This document shows, in pieces, positions 36,250-54,469 of a DNA stretch of 64,000 bases. The position numbers and the translations under genes are program-made. This stretch comes from Siniperca chuatsi. Lineage: Eukaryota > Chordata > Actinopteri > Centrarchiformes > Sinipercidae. Under the pieces are notes generated by a model, which saw only the letters and a program-made list of their open reading frames with translations, was not told the origin of the DNA and did no database searches. The first letter of the stretch is position 1. Every line of letters begins with the position of its first letter. The stretch lies in contig NC_058048.1 in the NCBI RefSeq assembly GCF_020085105.1, forward strand, positions 7,622,862 through 7,686,861, written 5' to 3'.

Positions 36250-37816
36250 AGGGAAAATTTGGCACTTTTTATGTGGATGACCAGTTAGTGTTGATGGTAA
36301 ATGTAGTCCATTGAAGCAATAAATTCCTCAGTTCGCCAAGTAGTTCTTCCAGCATCCAGTACCGTCATTTGATGTAGAACTATAGGCGATTTCTGTTTGG
36401 ATTTCTAGCTTCTGCCTCTGGGTACCCAGGGGGCGTGCTCTAGTAGCCGCTCAAAGACAGAACTTCTTTGTTGTCTTCTCTTGTTTTGCAAACTAGCTAC
36501 ATTTCCAACAGCGAAAATGGCATCCTAAAATAAGTTATGTGTGCAAAGGATGTTATGGACGAGGATACATTTACAGTGTTTTTGCTGACTTGGATAGTCA
36601 GCCATATTTATTTGAGCCAGAGCATACCCTGAAGAAATGCAGCAGAGAGAGGCCGAAGCTGCATTAGCCATGGCAAGAGGATATGGCTGGCGGGGACTCG
36701 CGAGAACCCGAGATGCCCAGAGCAAACAGCGACTGGTGGAGCCTTTGCTCAAATTGCTCTCAGGTGCCAACAGAAACTGAATCATTCTGCTCCAATGAAT
36801 TTCAGCGTGGGCAGTTTTTGTTGGATGCTGTCGCCAACGCCAACCCCGAGATTGCCTGTGTGTGTATTACTATGCATTAAAAGGTGGCAAAGGTGTGCTG
36901 GAGACCTTTTTCATGATCCCGAACATAAACTGAAAAAGACAACCAAGACCAGCAGGGCCGAGAGGGCAGATGAGTATGAGTATTTTTGTCACCTAGCGCT
37001 ATGTTTTGGCCAGCAAAGTAATAGCTAACTTTATAGCCTACAGGTGGTACTCAGGGTGATGTTGGACTAATGTGTAATATTGAAGGACAATCAAGAGAAA
37101 CTGTGTGAACGTTAAGCCTCATCTGAAGCCAACTAAATAACGGGAGTAGTAGCTTGGATGCCGGTAACTGTTTTTGAATGTTGCTTTTTGTGGAACTTTA
37201 TTACTGCGGTGCTAGCTCAGCTAGTGTTAGCGTTGTTGTTATACGGAAGCCCAATCTGGTCCCATCCTCGCCGGTATGTGTGTGTGTTGCTGCTTTATGT
37301 AAATTTACTTGGTAGACATGTCCTGATGGTAAAGATATAGCTGCGTGAAAAGAAATGGTCAAACTGCAGGAATTAATTTGCTTGGCAACGTTGTGCAACT
37401 TAGATTAGCATCCAGCAGCTAGCTTGCTCAGACCATAAGGCTGTAACGTTAGTGGCCTGCTGGGCAGTGAAGCCGAGGCTAATACGGATCAGATTCCTGC
37501 TTGAACATGTGTGGTGGTCAAGTTTTTGGTTTAGAAGCGGTGATTGTGGTGATATCAACAGTATAAGTGCAGCTAGACTCGGTTAGCTTTGTTGTTATAT
37601 GGAAACCCGCTGGGTGGGCGTGGGCGTGAGAAGCTAACATGCAATGCATCCTGGTACATGTAGGCACTGCAGGCCTGGCTCTGCTGGCAGCGGTGCTGAG
37701 GCGAACTCGGCTTTCTTTGTCAATATAGCACTCACTGAGGAATTTATTGCTTTAATGGACTACATTTACCATCAACACTGACTGGACATCCACATAAAAA
37801 GTGCAGAATTTTCACT
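36250..37816. mobile_element. 1.57-kb DNA transposon with 82-bp terminal inverted repeats
   Basis: The left arm (36250-36331) and right arm (37735-37816) are reverse complements with about six mismatches in 82 bases; both share GCACTTTTTATGTGGATG. Inside, near 36590-36880 on the + strand, broken frames encode a segment starting FEPE and a cysteine cluster (SDWWSLCSNC, then PTETESFCSNEF). The cluster resembles the P2X7 intracellular-type zinc domain that fish Harbinger/ISL2EU-like transposons also carry. Frameshifts and stops separate the pieces and no nuclease domain is visible, so this is an inactive, internally deleted copy. Superfamily is inference. Confidence 0.75.
36590..36880 (+). pseudogene. 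Broken transposon frame with P2X7-like Cys motif
   Basis: One frame reads QPYLFEPE. A second holds MQQREAEAALAMARGYGW, and a third has SDWWSLCSNC followed by PTETESFC. In intact relatives these occur in one protein, so at least two frameshifts have accumulated. The spacing of Trp and Cys (DW..LC.NC.......E..C) is the basis for the P2X7-domain comparison. Confidence 0.5.
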
Positions 37817-38140
37817 GCCTCAGAAAGAAATATACAGCTGAGACAGATGTGAGCTAATGCAAAAAAATAAAAAATTAGGAAAGTAGATTGATGTCAGTAA
37901 AGTGCAAACAGCTGATATAAAACAGGAGCATAAAACACAGGGATGTCAGATGTCCTCGGAGCTTGTACAGAAGAATTTAATGACCGCAGATGGAAAATGA
38001 GACTGCGGCAGACCCCCGTCGAAGCTTCACTTCCAAACAAAAACCCTGGTATCATAATATCCCCTTAAGGGTCAACTCCAAACTGTGACATTACTACAGT
38101 AGCTTTTCTGAAAAAAAAAAAAAAGGAGCTTTTTAATTAG
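37817..38140 (-). other. sirt2: sirt2 3' untranslated region (probable)
   Basis: Downstream of the sirt2 stop on the - strand. ATTAAA (37981-37976) is the nearest candidate polyadenylation signal. An AATAAA further on lies inside the inverted repeat of the neighbouring transposon (about 37747-37742). Confidence 0.45.
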
Positions 38141-43601
<5,461 letters not shown>

Positions 43602-43790
43602 TTATCCGTCTACTGAAACCCTTCAACCACAAGGGTCCGAATGACGATCAATCTAAATCCCTAATTTGACGAAGTTACGACAGGTATCCACTACACAACT
43701 AGCACTCAGTTGGCCCGTCTTGTTGTTGTCCGTCAGAAACACGGTTCGTGTTTGTTGTGACCCAGTTCCCACGGCATAATGGTTCCTACC
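43602..43790 (-). promoter_or_regulatory. sirt2: sirt2 promoter / 5' UTR region
   Basis: Lies between the sirt2 ATG (43601) and AT-rich spacer; moderately rich in CpG (TCCGTC, CGTCAGAAACACGG). The dmac2 transcript should end near 44.25 kb, leaving under 0.7 kb for promoter sequence. No TATA box is evident. Confidence 0.4.
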
Positions 43791-44254
43791 GCAGATCTAA
43801 CTGCTTAATGTTCTGTTAAATGTCAACTAAAACTCTATATATTCAATAATAAACATGGGTAACATGAGAAATGAATATACATTTTTGCGTACAACTTTAA
43901 AGTAGGCAATGCTACCCAACATGTGGTGTGAAGTAAAAGTAGCTTATACAACAAGTTCTGCTCACATCAAAACTGGCTACCAAATCGTTGTAGATGCTAT
44001 CTTTACATACAAAAGTAGCAGTGATTTCTTCATCCCCATCTACTGTTGTCTTCATCCGCCCACTGTGGGGTCTGACACTGCTGCAACACAAGGTTCATAC
44101 CGGATTATAGGCTTTAGTTTCCTCACATAAGCTTCCACAGTGAAGATTAGAAATACATACAGACACACCATGATGTGTGGCCACATGGGTTTCATTGTCT
44201 GTTAAACATGACTAAAAAGTCAAACATTTACAATAAACATGATATTGAACAATA

Positions 44255-44885
44255 AAATCTTTATTCAGTGCATTTACATTTATCATATTTACATTTCAGC
44301 AAATCAAATCATTACCACATATGCAGACAAAGTGTCATTTGCTTGAGGCAGACATAATTTTGCATTAGTTTTGATTTACATCATAAATTTGCTCACTCTT
44401 GATAACAAGTGGATTCTGGGGGAATACAACACAAGAAGACTGTGATGACAATGCCAAATAATCCAACAAACTTGAGGTAGTACATTTTTGTTCCACACTT
44501 GCTGTATTTTTTTCATTTTCCACATGCTTATATCTAACTGGATGTTGCCAGGGTCCAATCAAATTTGAGTCTATAACTGGTTCATACTGGTGGAGTGTGT
44601 CAAGACTTGTGTAGATGTCAGTTGAAAAATTCACATTTTTCTATGCTGGACTTTCTCTCTGATTTGGTCCGATACTGAAAATCAGCTGCGATGGCTGTAC
44701 TGCTGCAAAAACCAGACTTATTGCCTCCCCTCTCCTTACGTCAGATGTTTCCTCTGCACGTCTCTTTGCTCCATCGGCGCTCTTTCTGTCACACTACTGT
44801 GAACTGACAGCAGAGCTCTCTCAGAGGACCCTTTCTCTTTCTGAACAAAGTCCTTTGAATCCTGATTCCCGTCCCTGCCCATTCC
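44255..44885 (-). other. dmac2: dmac2 3' untranslated region
   Basis: Follows the dmac2 TAG (44888-44886). AATAAA in the gene sense at 44265-44260 gives a 3' UTR of about 620 bases. Confidence 0.6.
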
Positions 44886-47800
44886 CTACCTCTGCCCTTG
44901 CATGTGCTCCTCGTTCCCCTCTCCTCCCTCCTGCCTCAGGCTGAGGTCGTAGCCAGTAGCGGTGATTTGGCACTGTGGTAACATCTCCTCCAGCAGGATA
45001 ATGACCAACCCAGGACTTGAAATCCCGGGGAGGGACGACACGTCTAGACGCCGCAGTCCCCTGCAACACACACAACACAAAAAGGGAGAACCTTAATACA
45101 ACAGAAGTGTTTTGGTAATAATAACTAGGCTATGTTGTGAGTGTTTGAAAAATTACTTGAGATTCCTGAGTGCTGCCAGGCCGCCTGTAGTGATGCGTGG
45201 ACAGTGAGAAATGTCCAGTTCCTCCAGAGAGTCCTGCAACATATGGAGCCTGGCCAGGAACCAGTCGTCCACTTCAGAACATCCTCGTAATGACAGAGTC
45301 CGCAAAGATGCCTGCCCCTCTGAGGGAGGAAGATCAAAACACAGAACTTACATGCTAAATATTTATAAAGCACTTTTAACACCACAAGTGGAACCAAAGT
45401 GCTGTACACAAAATATAAAAAAGAAACAGAAAAAACAGAAAACAAACATGTCATATATTTGTTTTCTGTTTTTTCTGTTTCTTTTTTATATTTTGTGTAC
45501 AGCACTTTGGTTCCACTTGTGGTGTTGAAAGTGCTTTATAAATAAAGTTGAGTTGAGTTGAGTAAATATCATTGAAAATAATTAACAGTACATGTGCCTG
45601 ACAGTGTAAGACACAGAGAAAATGAGGTTACAGTAGAAGAAAAGTGATTTTGAAAGGAAAAAAGAAAGAAACAGAAAAAGCAAAGCTGAGTTGGAGCTCA
45701 TTACCCAGGTTCCCCAGTCCTGTGTAGTTGATGAGCGTGTAGCTCATGTTTACTTCTTCTAGGGGTGTGTCTTTGTGATCTAAGAACTCCCAATTGAACT
45801 TGCCCCTCTGGTCTGCACGGAACCACTCTGACTGGCCAACATACCTGAGGACACAACACAGACGAACATGAAAACTGGATCACAGCGGCACATTTGAGAC
45901 ATGACTATTAAATTGTCATCTTTTCTGCATTATTATGATTATATGCAAACATATTGCAAGACGCTAACACTGCACAGAAAAAACTTAATATGTTAATAAC
46001 CGCCAGAAAACGTGATGGGCCAAAGAATCTTTTTGAATGAGTTCAGTGCATTTGAACTCATTTAAAGACGTCAAATGCAAATATGGAAAGAGTCTGACGG
46101 CCAGCTGATAGCATACTGGAAGTCAGTCTGTCATGGTGTGAGCTTCAAAAAGTTAAAAGTCAATCCCCAATCAGTTAGTCGATCAACAGAAAATTAATAG
46201 ACAATTTTAGTAATTGATTAATCGTCTTTTTTTTAAGCTAAAACTCTAACGATTCACTTTTTCAATGTGAGGATCTCCTGCTTTTCTGTTTCATATCATT
46301 GTAAATTCAAAATCTTTGGGTTTTAGAAATTTTTTCAGACAAAATAAGGCATTTGAAGATGCCATCCTGGGAACATTTGATGGCTATTTTTCACAGTTTT
46401 CAGACATGTTATAAACAACAGTTAATTGATTATTTGAGGAAATACTCATGACTTGCAGCCCTACATGAACTAAGTGCTTGATCGCAGTCAACTTACATGA
46501 ACTTAGTTCATACAGGAAAAATGTATATCACAATGGCAAACGCATAAACAGGTTCAGAAAAAGTAGCTGTGTCTTATCATGACATTTTTAAGAGTTGTAA
46601 TAAAATAAGTTGAGTGATCACCTAACCCCATATTTCCAAGTTCAGCCTGAAGGCCGACATGATCAGTAATTTTTTTTAAAAGAAGAAAGAAATTATCTTA
46701 AATCTACAGTGTATCCATATGACAAACAGTGAAGAGGCAAGGGAACAAGGCACTTACCTAAATCCTCCCTTCATACTCAAGATATAATATGCTGCTGCTA
46801 TGTCTGGCCCATAAAACTTCTGAGTGTAGCCATAGTAACTGTGAAAGACAGTAAGGGAAAAGTTAGTAATGGTCAAATATCTACAGTAACTTGACAAACT
46901 GAATCTGAAAAAGACCTAAAGCATCTCGTCATGGCCATTATTTCAGAGCACTAAGCCTGAAGACTTGTATGATTGTGACGATAACCAATACTAATCCATT
47001 TCATAATTTTACTTATTACAGGCACATTCAGCTCTTTACATAAAAAAATATATATACATAATTTTTCGAGGTGTGGTCAGTGGTAGTTGTGGTGACTTTT
47101 TGTTTTGGTGCAGTGATTTTTAATTGAGCTATAATGCAGAGAAGTATGTGCATTCATCAGGTACTTGACAAAAGCTTTAAACTAGATTCAGTCAATCATG
47201 CCTGACAACTGCAGCTTTTCATTTCAACTGGAGTTTAACCAGCAACAGATACCAGCAGCAGCACTGTTATGGATGCATCTCTAGGTTCAAGACAGCCAAA
47301 ATGTTTCGTACGCATTCTTCTTCTGAATCCCCCTCCTCCTCCGCTGAGACCTCCAGCTCAGGAGCATCTCTACATCATAGAAACGCTGGGTGAGGAAGAG
47401 GAGAAGCCTCGTGTGCAGAGGAGGCGGAGACACTGAGCTGGAGCTCCACGGTCGCCTAGCAACCACGAGGAGAGCCGACCGCTGGCAACATCTGTGTAGA
47501 GACTGTACAGACAGAGGAGATAGATTGAGAGGAAGGACATGGACAGGAAACAGTGAGTAGTGTCCTCCTGTTCTTGTCAGCTAAAGTCTAAGTAGAGAAT
47601 ATGAGAAACAAAAGACACGAGATGTCTTTAAAAGCAGTCATGCCCTGATGGCAACAGCGCGTTGGTTGTCTGAAACCTTTGTTTATTCATTACATAGTCA
47701 GAGAAATATATACATTCAGTCAAAGCTACAGCACCGAAAGGCTGCCTTTAACGTTATACCGTTGTTAGAATATATATATATAGATATATATTAAAATTCC

Positions 47801-48058
47801 AAAGGCCTCTTTACTAGGATGACTAATAAAGTGTTATACAGTTAAATGTTAGCTACCATTAGCTACTTTCAGCATGTTTTATCAGGACGTTGCATTCTAG
47901 CAAAATACTAACAGCCTATCAACTGAGTGTAAACACGGCCTTGTAACAGGCTAAAACCTGCCATTTAAAAGGAGCTAATAACGTGTTTTAAATCAGTCTT
48001 GTAAGTGTAGTAATTAAGCGAAATTTGAAGGGTAACTTACCATGAAGGAGGCCGACAT
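44886..48058 (-). CDS. dmac2: Dmac2 (ATP5SL), distal membrane arm assembly factor 2
   Basis: Coding exons in transcript order (- strand): 48058-48041, 47502-47312, 46838-46758, 45844-45705, 45319-45157, 45060-44886; 255 aa, all phases close. The N-terminus is basic and hydroxylated with few acids (MSASFMSLHRCCQRSALLVV), as in a mitochondrial targeting peptide. LFLTQRFYDVEML and the YYGY..KFYGPDIAAAYY segment match the DMAC2/ATP5SL family. Residues about 145-230 are leucine-rich repeats: LRTLSLRGCSEVDDW, SLEELDISHCPRIT, GLRRLDVSSLPGIS. The human protein helps assemble the distal membrane arm of complex I in mitochondria; the older name reflects similarity to ATP synthase factor B. Length is close to the human protein. 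The end EHMQGQR lies beyond the conserved part. Intron 4 holds an 86-bp-arm palindrome. Confidence 0.93.
45361..45543. repeat. Near-perfect palindrome, 86-bp arms, 11-bp loop
   Basis: Arm 45361-45446 and arm 45458-45543 are reverse complements with a single visible mismatch (position 45378), around the loop CATGTCATATA. It lies in dmac2 intron 4, only about 40 bases from the exon ending at 45319. The right arm ends GTGCTTTATAAATAAAGTTG, a tail typical of fish SINE/MITE sequences, so the palindrome probably arose from an inverted duplication of a repeat end. Confidence 0.95.
46140..46465. mobile_element. MITE remnant (ATTAATCGATT-type) in dmac2 intron 3
   Basis: CAGTTAGTCGATCAACAGAA, then TTGATTAATCG, a TTTTCAGACA-type interior and the end TTGCAGCCCT together resemble a very common teleost MITE whose consensus starts AGGGCTGCAACTAACGATTA on the other strand. 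Family recalled, not searched. Confidence 0.6.
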
Positions 48059-48200
48059 GATAGCGCCTAACAGAAAGTCGTGAGGGACAAATGTTGCACC
48101 TGCGCATTTGCAGTCTGTTGTAGTTCACCATGTCAACCGCAGAGTGTCGCTCCATGCACGTCTCTGATGCTGACCAGATAAACCTGAGCTGACCTGAGAT
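48059..48200 (-). promoter_or_regulatory. dmac2: dmac2 promoter / 5' UTR region
   Basis: Immediately upstream of the dmac2 ATG in the gene sense. No divergent gene was found on the + strand. No specific core element was recognised. Confidence 0.35.
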
Positions 48201-50631
48201 ACAAACCAAGGAGTCCCAAATAAGAAGACAAGATGGTCAAGTGTCTCCCATATCAATGGTGTAGCACAAAAGTCTGGGCCCCGTACATAAGCAGCTTCAA
48301 TGGACCCCCTTTCCCTTTTAATATAATTGTCACGCCTGAATCAACAAGTAAGTGCATGTATCTGTAGAGGTTATTAGGGTCATCTGTAATATGTCTGTAC
48401 AATCTTTTCTGATCATACTGTAATTACTGTGTGAAGCTTTCACTATGAAGTTTAAGAACATTAATAATTAAACTTTAGAAATGAAAACAGAAGAACATGC
48501 ATCGGTCTCATTTGTCAGTGACTTTGTGGTTTATATGCAGACAGATTGTGTGATGGTGTTAGCAGCACCCGTTATCATTTTAGGAAGAACAAACCTCAGT
48601 TTCATTATTATTATTGTTGTTGTTTTTATCTTATATTATTGTTTGGTATTTTATTCTATTTTATTATTGTATTTTTAATTCTCTGATTTTATTTGCCTCA
48701 TTGCCGTCTGAAATGTTTTAACTGTGGTTCAACCATGGAAAGCACTTGGTTACTTTGTTTTGAAAAGTGCTGTATAAATAAAGTTTATTAATATTGTAAG
48801 TTTATTATTTGATGTTGGTTCAGTTCTGCAGAGAATCCGTTACTCAGCTTATATCAGAAATGAGATCTAGATTTTAACATTTCTGCTGCCTGTTTGGCCA
48901 GCAGCTGTCTCAGAGAAATCATGTTTATGTAATGTTAATTTCTAATGCAAATATATTTTGTGATAACTAAATGCAGCCCAAATTACATTTTTAATCAACA
49001 TAGTGAGAAGACATTTTATTGAAAGTATGTGCAAAGAGTGCAAAATGTTCATACTGAATATATCTGCAAAACATATTTAATATCCCCTCGAAACAACTGC
49101 AGCATGATGCACTTTTTTCATGTTTTTATCTAGAAATAATTATTAGTCACTGCAGGTAAAAGGCAAAAGGTAAAAGTAATTTTTTAGTTGACAATAAAGC
49201 AGATACAAATAGAGAAAAAAAACGATAAACAAATAATGAAAATGGCTGTCTGGGTTTTCTAATTATGATGAATGGCTGTCTGACAGCAAGGTAACGCACT
49301 GAAAATATTCAAAATATAGCGTACACTTGAACTGATATTGATTTTTTTAGTTGGCTAAAATACGTTTTGCTGCTGACACTGTCCACAGCAGTACATTGCT
49401 TAGCTCCCGTTCGGTACAACTCTCTGCTTCTCCAAACTGGGGATGTGCCGACTGCCATCTTCTGCAGGTACCTCATACAGCCCCACTTCAAAAAACCCAA
49501 ACTATCCCTTTAAGGTTTTCTTGTCTATGAATAGCAATCAGGGAGGACTGCAGGATTGTACAGTGCAATGAAGTTCTCTTTGCATTTTTGACACTGAATC
49601 TGCTGTAGTTTGAGAGAAAAATAACAACTGACATACCACTACTGAAATAATTTCTCCTAAAATAATAATTTCGGCAAATTTTTGATTGGTGCAAAAGATA
49701 TCATGCACTAACTGAATCGATCACCCCAAGGTGGCAGCCTCCAGCCTCAGTCTGCTGTTCATGTATGTTGTATTACATCTCCAGGCCAGTGTTGCTTGTT
49801 TATTAAATTTTCCTCCAAGCATTCTCTAGATTTTCTCTATAATACCACAGGGACATATGACAGCTTGAAACACCACTCATCTGACAGATGTGTCACCGAA
49901 AAAACAAGTATACCAATACCACACCCACTCTGCTTCTATCACTATTACACACACACACACATACACACACGCAAACATACATGTATAGACCTGTCAAGCT
50001 TCCACACTCACAGTGAGTGTGATGTGACAGACGGCTCACACCTGCGGGTACAAACAATTAGCAAATGAGATCACGACTTGCGCTTCTTCTGTGTATTTGC
50101 AGAGGATTGGTGTAGAAAGGAAGCAACAGTGGAAGGTGAGGTGAGGCAAACAGTGGGGTTTAGTATAATAGCGATCAGGTTACGTTCAGTAGTTAAAACT
50201 CTGAATGCGTTTCCAGTGAGTAGTCCATATAATGCAGCAATGTCCAACAGAAAAAAAAAAAAGTTAACATTGTTATATAAAATGTGTACATGTAAGACAT
50301 TTAAAAGGTGGGTAACTACATAGTAAATACAAAGTCAGGAAAACTGTTAACAATTCATTAGTTTAATTGACAAAGGAATGCAAAGATGAAGGAAAAGGCA
50401 GTGAGAGAGTCAACGTGTGTGTTGTCTGTGTGGAGCCGGTGCAAATCACATTACTGAAGGGTTGGTTGAATGAACAGATGGCCCAATGAAGTAAAGAGTG
50501 ACTGGCAGAGGGAATTAATGAATTGATTAGGGAATAGATGTATTGCTTACTGGACAAGAATTTCAATGCTTCAACAGAACTGACAGATGTTTGTATTGTC
50601 CTCGTGTGCAAGTCCCTGCAAAACACCTACC

Positions 50632-50659
50632 GTGTGTGTGTGTGTGTGTGTGTGTGTGT
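50632..50659. repeat. (GT)n microsatellite
   Basis: About 14 GT units. Confidence 0.94.
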
Positions 50660-51474
50660 TTCTGTGCAGGTACGTTTGTGGGTGTTCATGTGTGTATGTC
50701 TTGACTCCTACCTACATTGAGATTCATGATCGATTCTGATCTGTTTGCACTTTAGAAATTAAATATTCTGCATGCAGCTCTGGTTGGAAACACCTCAAAA
50801 CAAATTGATCTCAATCAGGTTGAGATGACAATTTTTTTTATATCAACCCCCAAGAATATTCATGTATTCAGATCAAAAGCATTTGTCTTTGAACTTCACC
50901 TTACTGTATTTTTGATGGGATTTTTGTTCATATTGTTTACATGTGGTTTGATGCACTGTATTCATACCCCTATATGTTTGTTTATACTAATACATTTTTG
51001 ATTATGCCTTAATCGACTTTTGAAGCAAACCATGAATTAGCTTAAAGTTTGAGGTCACAAAGCGCAGTATACAAACACATAGATGGCTATTCTGTGCCAT
51101 AAAGAGAAAGCATAGTCTCTTAAATGTTGACATAAGCAAAAAGCTTTAATGCACTAGCTTTACCATCTTAAATATCATCAACAGTTGTTCAAAAGCCAAG
51201 AATAGTGGCATTACATCAAAGATGGCTTTCCTATCCTTTCCTAAGTGAACAACAAAAATATATGTGCTATATGCAAACCCTGGGCCCTTGCCCAAAACAC
51301 TGAGAGGGTTACTTTTTTTGAAAGGTTATAGGAAGGGTAAGGGTTACACACATTTACTTAATTTTGAACTGGCATCACTTGGGCGATTCATACTGTATGT
51401 TGCAGCTTACCAAGTACTCCTTTATAGGGCTTTCAGGCTTTTCACTGAGGTAGACGAACAGTGCTTATAGGCAG

Positions 51475-51830
51475 GGGTGTAACGGTATGTGTATTTGTCC
51501 CGAACCATTCGGTACAGGACGTTCGGTATGGAACTTCCATGTTTCGGTACGCCCTGTGACCTAATCAATTACTGTGAAATTAGTCTATTTATGTCAACTA
51601 CTCACATGCATGCAACAAATCCTAGAGTGCAAGTTTTTCCCAAAAAGTTTGGCAGTGCACCAGCTGCTGTCTATCAGCTGCAGCATGCTAGTCGGCATAG
51701 CCAGGTTAGTCAAGCTCATGTAGTGTTGCTACCTTCGATTGGTAAACACAAATGAGAGACCAGAGCTGGAGGATCCTCCCGTGACATTTAGATCCACTGT
51801 ATGGGAGCATGACGGTTTCCCGGTAAGTTA
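51475..51830 (+). mobile_element. hAT transposon 5' fragment with BED-finger-like frame
   Basis: Starts with GCAGGGGTGTAACGGTATG and repeated TTCGGTA motifs, typical of one end of a hAT element. At about 51752-51822 a frame reads RPELEDPP, then TFRSTVWEHDGFP, followed by GTAAGT. This fits the first exon of a BED-type hAT transposase. The remaining transposase is not present, so it is a 5' remnant. Confidence 0.65.
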
Positions 51831-52032
51831 TAGCAAAAATGGACAAAGAATAGTGTCAAACTGAATACCGACATTGTTCAACTTAAGTCGGGTATGTCTA
51901 TGGATACACTTTAAACATGTTATTTACGACGGCATCACTCAAACGTGTCGATTACATTTCCATCGCTTTAATTTAATAAATTCAACAATATAATCATGAT
52001 ATTTTCAGCACTGTTGTTCTGGAATACTCATC

Positions 52033-52866
52033 TTAAAGTTCGCCTCCAGACACATTTTATAGTATGTAAAAATACTCTGCTATGATTAATATTTTGTTTA
52101 ACATGGTTATCCCACATAAGAAATTCTGGATCTCTGAATGCCCCGCCCACCACCGCTGCATGTTAGGTTGACCAGTGCCGCATGGATGTGGGTGAGAGAC
52201 ATACATCCATGGTGAGAGAGCGGTGCATGTCAAGATGGCTAGAGTTTAGGTAACATTGAGTAGAGGAAACATCAGAGAGATTCAGCCATACATATTTTTG
52301 AGTCTCAGTCAGACCCGGATGAGGAGTCTATTGTGCACAAAAATTGGCGTCTAGCAGATCAGAATGGTAAGTGTAGTTAGCATCTTTTATGTGTTTATGT
52401 TGTTTGTTAGCCTGTTAGCTTGTAACTGGCAGTGGCTGACACAGCGTTAGTGGTTGTGAAACATACAATAATATCTGCTACGATGTTACAGTGTCTTCAC
52501 ATTGTTATTACATAACATTAGTAGATAGTGGAAGGAAGCTCCAAGGTCTGCTGTCAATACTTTCACTACGCTATCTTAGTGGAAACTCTCACTCTGTACT
52601 GACAAGTCCACTCTGTGCTGGAGGTTTCAGGTTTCTTTGCCGGTGGTATTGCGATTGGCTTTCGAAATTTGTGACGTCCCAAATCTAGCTTGCCTGGAAA
52701 TCAGATTTTAGTAAAGTGTACAGACATCCCCCCTTCAGTAGAGGAATGTGAACACACTTCTCTAGTGACAAACTTTGCACAGATACAAGTCATTAAAGTA
52801 AAGATTTGACATTTTAGGGGACATCAACATGAGAAAAACACATTTTCTAGTGGAGGGGTACTTTAA
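52033..52866. mobile_element. TTAA-ended MITE, about 830 bp
   Basis: Left end TTAAAGTTCGCCTCCAGACA; right end on the other strand TTAAAGTACCCCTCCACTAG followed by AAAATGTGT. Imperfect inverted termini with TTAA borders and no transposase frame. Confidence 0.65.
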
Positions 52867-54469
52867 GTGTTATCGTCCGATTTCACTCACTGCAGGTGTA
52901 TGTGTGTTAATGTCCCATACTGCATTTTGTACATGCAAGTGCTAAGGGCTTTTAATCTGAAATGTATACAGGAAGTGTTGAATTGAAAAAAAAAAAATAG
53001 CAGATCAGACGGAGGCTTCATACTAAAATTTGACCCAAGATACTTATCAAACACAGGGAATTAAAAATAAAGGCCTGTCTCTAACATAATCCTGCTTCAA
53101 ATAAAGGCCTGGTACCCCTCTGCATAACCTTCATGAAGGGAGGATTTATTGCATTTACCTTACATTTTGTTAAGAATGATAAATATTTTTATTGAATCAC
53201 AGATAGGACACATCTTTCAAGAAAATATCTAAAATAAGGTAATCATAAATCATAAGGTCCCTCTGCATAAATAAAGGATAAATAAATAAATAAAACCCAG
53301 CAACATTGTGTGAGTCTGTTCTTTCTTACATGATAATTCCTGTATTTTTTAAATCAGGCTCTATTTTTCACTTCTCTACCATGATGCAATTTCATCAATT
53401 GCATCAGTATATATAATTTACCCCTGACTGAAGAAATACAGCGTCAAACTGTACTACTTTGGACCCGTTTTAGTGAAAAACACCTGAATTACACTGTAGC
53501 ACTTTTCCATCATCAAACAGTACTGCTAGCCTTGTGGCAAAGTGAAAGATGTGCCAAACCATGGCAATTCAAAACAAATCAGGAAATTAATATAGGACTG
53601 TACGTTAGTGAGCTAGACAACTTTTTTCAAGTCACTTGTGATGATATTCACGATTATCGTAATGGAAATTCACCATGATCAACTTCAGTGTTTTTTATCC
53701 CAATCTGCGATAAAATTGTATATTGTTACCTACCTGCAACACATTGAGAGTGATACAAAGTCACTCAAACTGACCCATGCAAATCTTCCTATAAAGTGAT
53801 AAACATGATCTATTTCAAATATTAAATACACTAATCACATACTGTATGGTGTGGAGGGAAAGATCAGTCTGTTTCAGCTGAAAGACTTTTGGTAGTGGGT
53901 AGGTGTGTATGGATATGTATGTAGGCTACATCAACATGACATCTACTTAAATGAGCTTGTAAGAGTTTTCCATGTTTTGAATGAGCTTGGACAGTCATAA
54001 TAAGTGCATAGCCATAAGTGTATCTGGCCAAAATGGCTGTGTTTTAACATAAAGTGCTTCTGTAATAGGTAACTCGTAGACACCACTTCCGCACACTGTT
54101 TGCATTTCCACATTCATAGCCTAAAAAAGAAAGAGAGACGTCAGTGCAGTACAGTACAGAAAGTTTGCATCTAGCTTTATTTTCCCATTTGGAATCCTTA
54201 GCCAACCAGGCTTTATATTTGGGATTGTCAAGCCAGCCCTTGGGAAATTTGCATTTACCGATTGCCTTTGTGGAAGTTCAGTCCACTCTCAGTCTCCTAG
54301 GTAGCAAAATAACTATTAGACATGTCTATAAAACAAAGGTTTGTTTAACAAGAAATAAATACATACAAATTGTCAAAATTGTAATCCAAACACAAGTCTA
54401 ATTGCACTGACATCTATAGGATCTTTTCTATCCCCCCAAAAGGGGTGATGTTTTTAGAAGTACCTGTAT

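Noticed and set aside
44821-45078. Alternative frame over the dmac2 last exon
   Set aside because: The leucine-rich repeat continues in the other frame (RLDVSSLPGIS), with correct splice phase.
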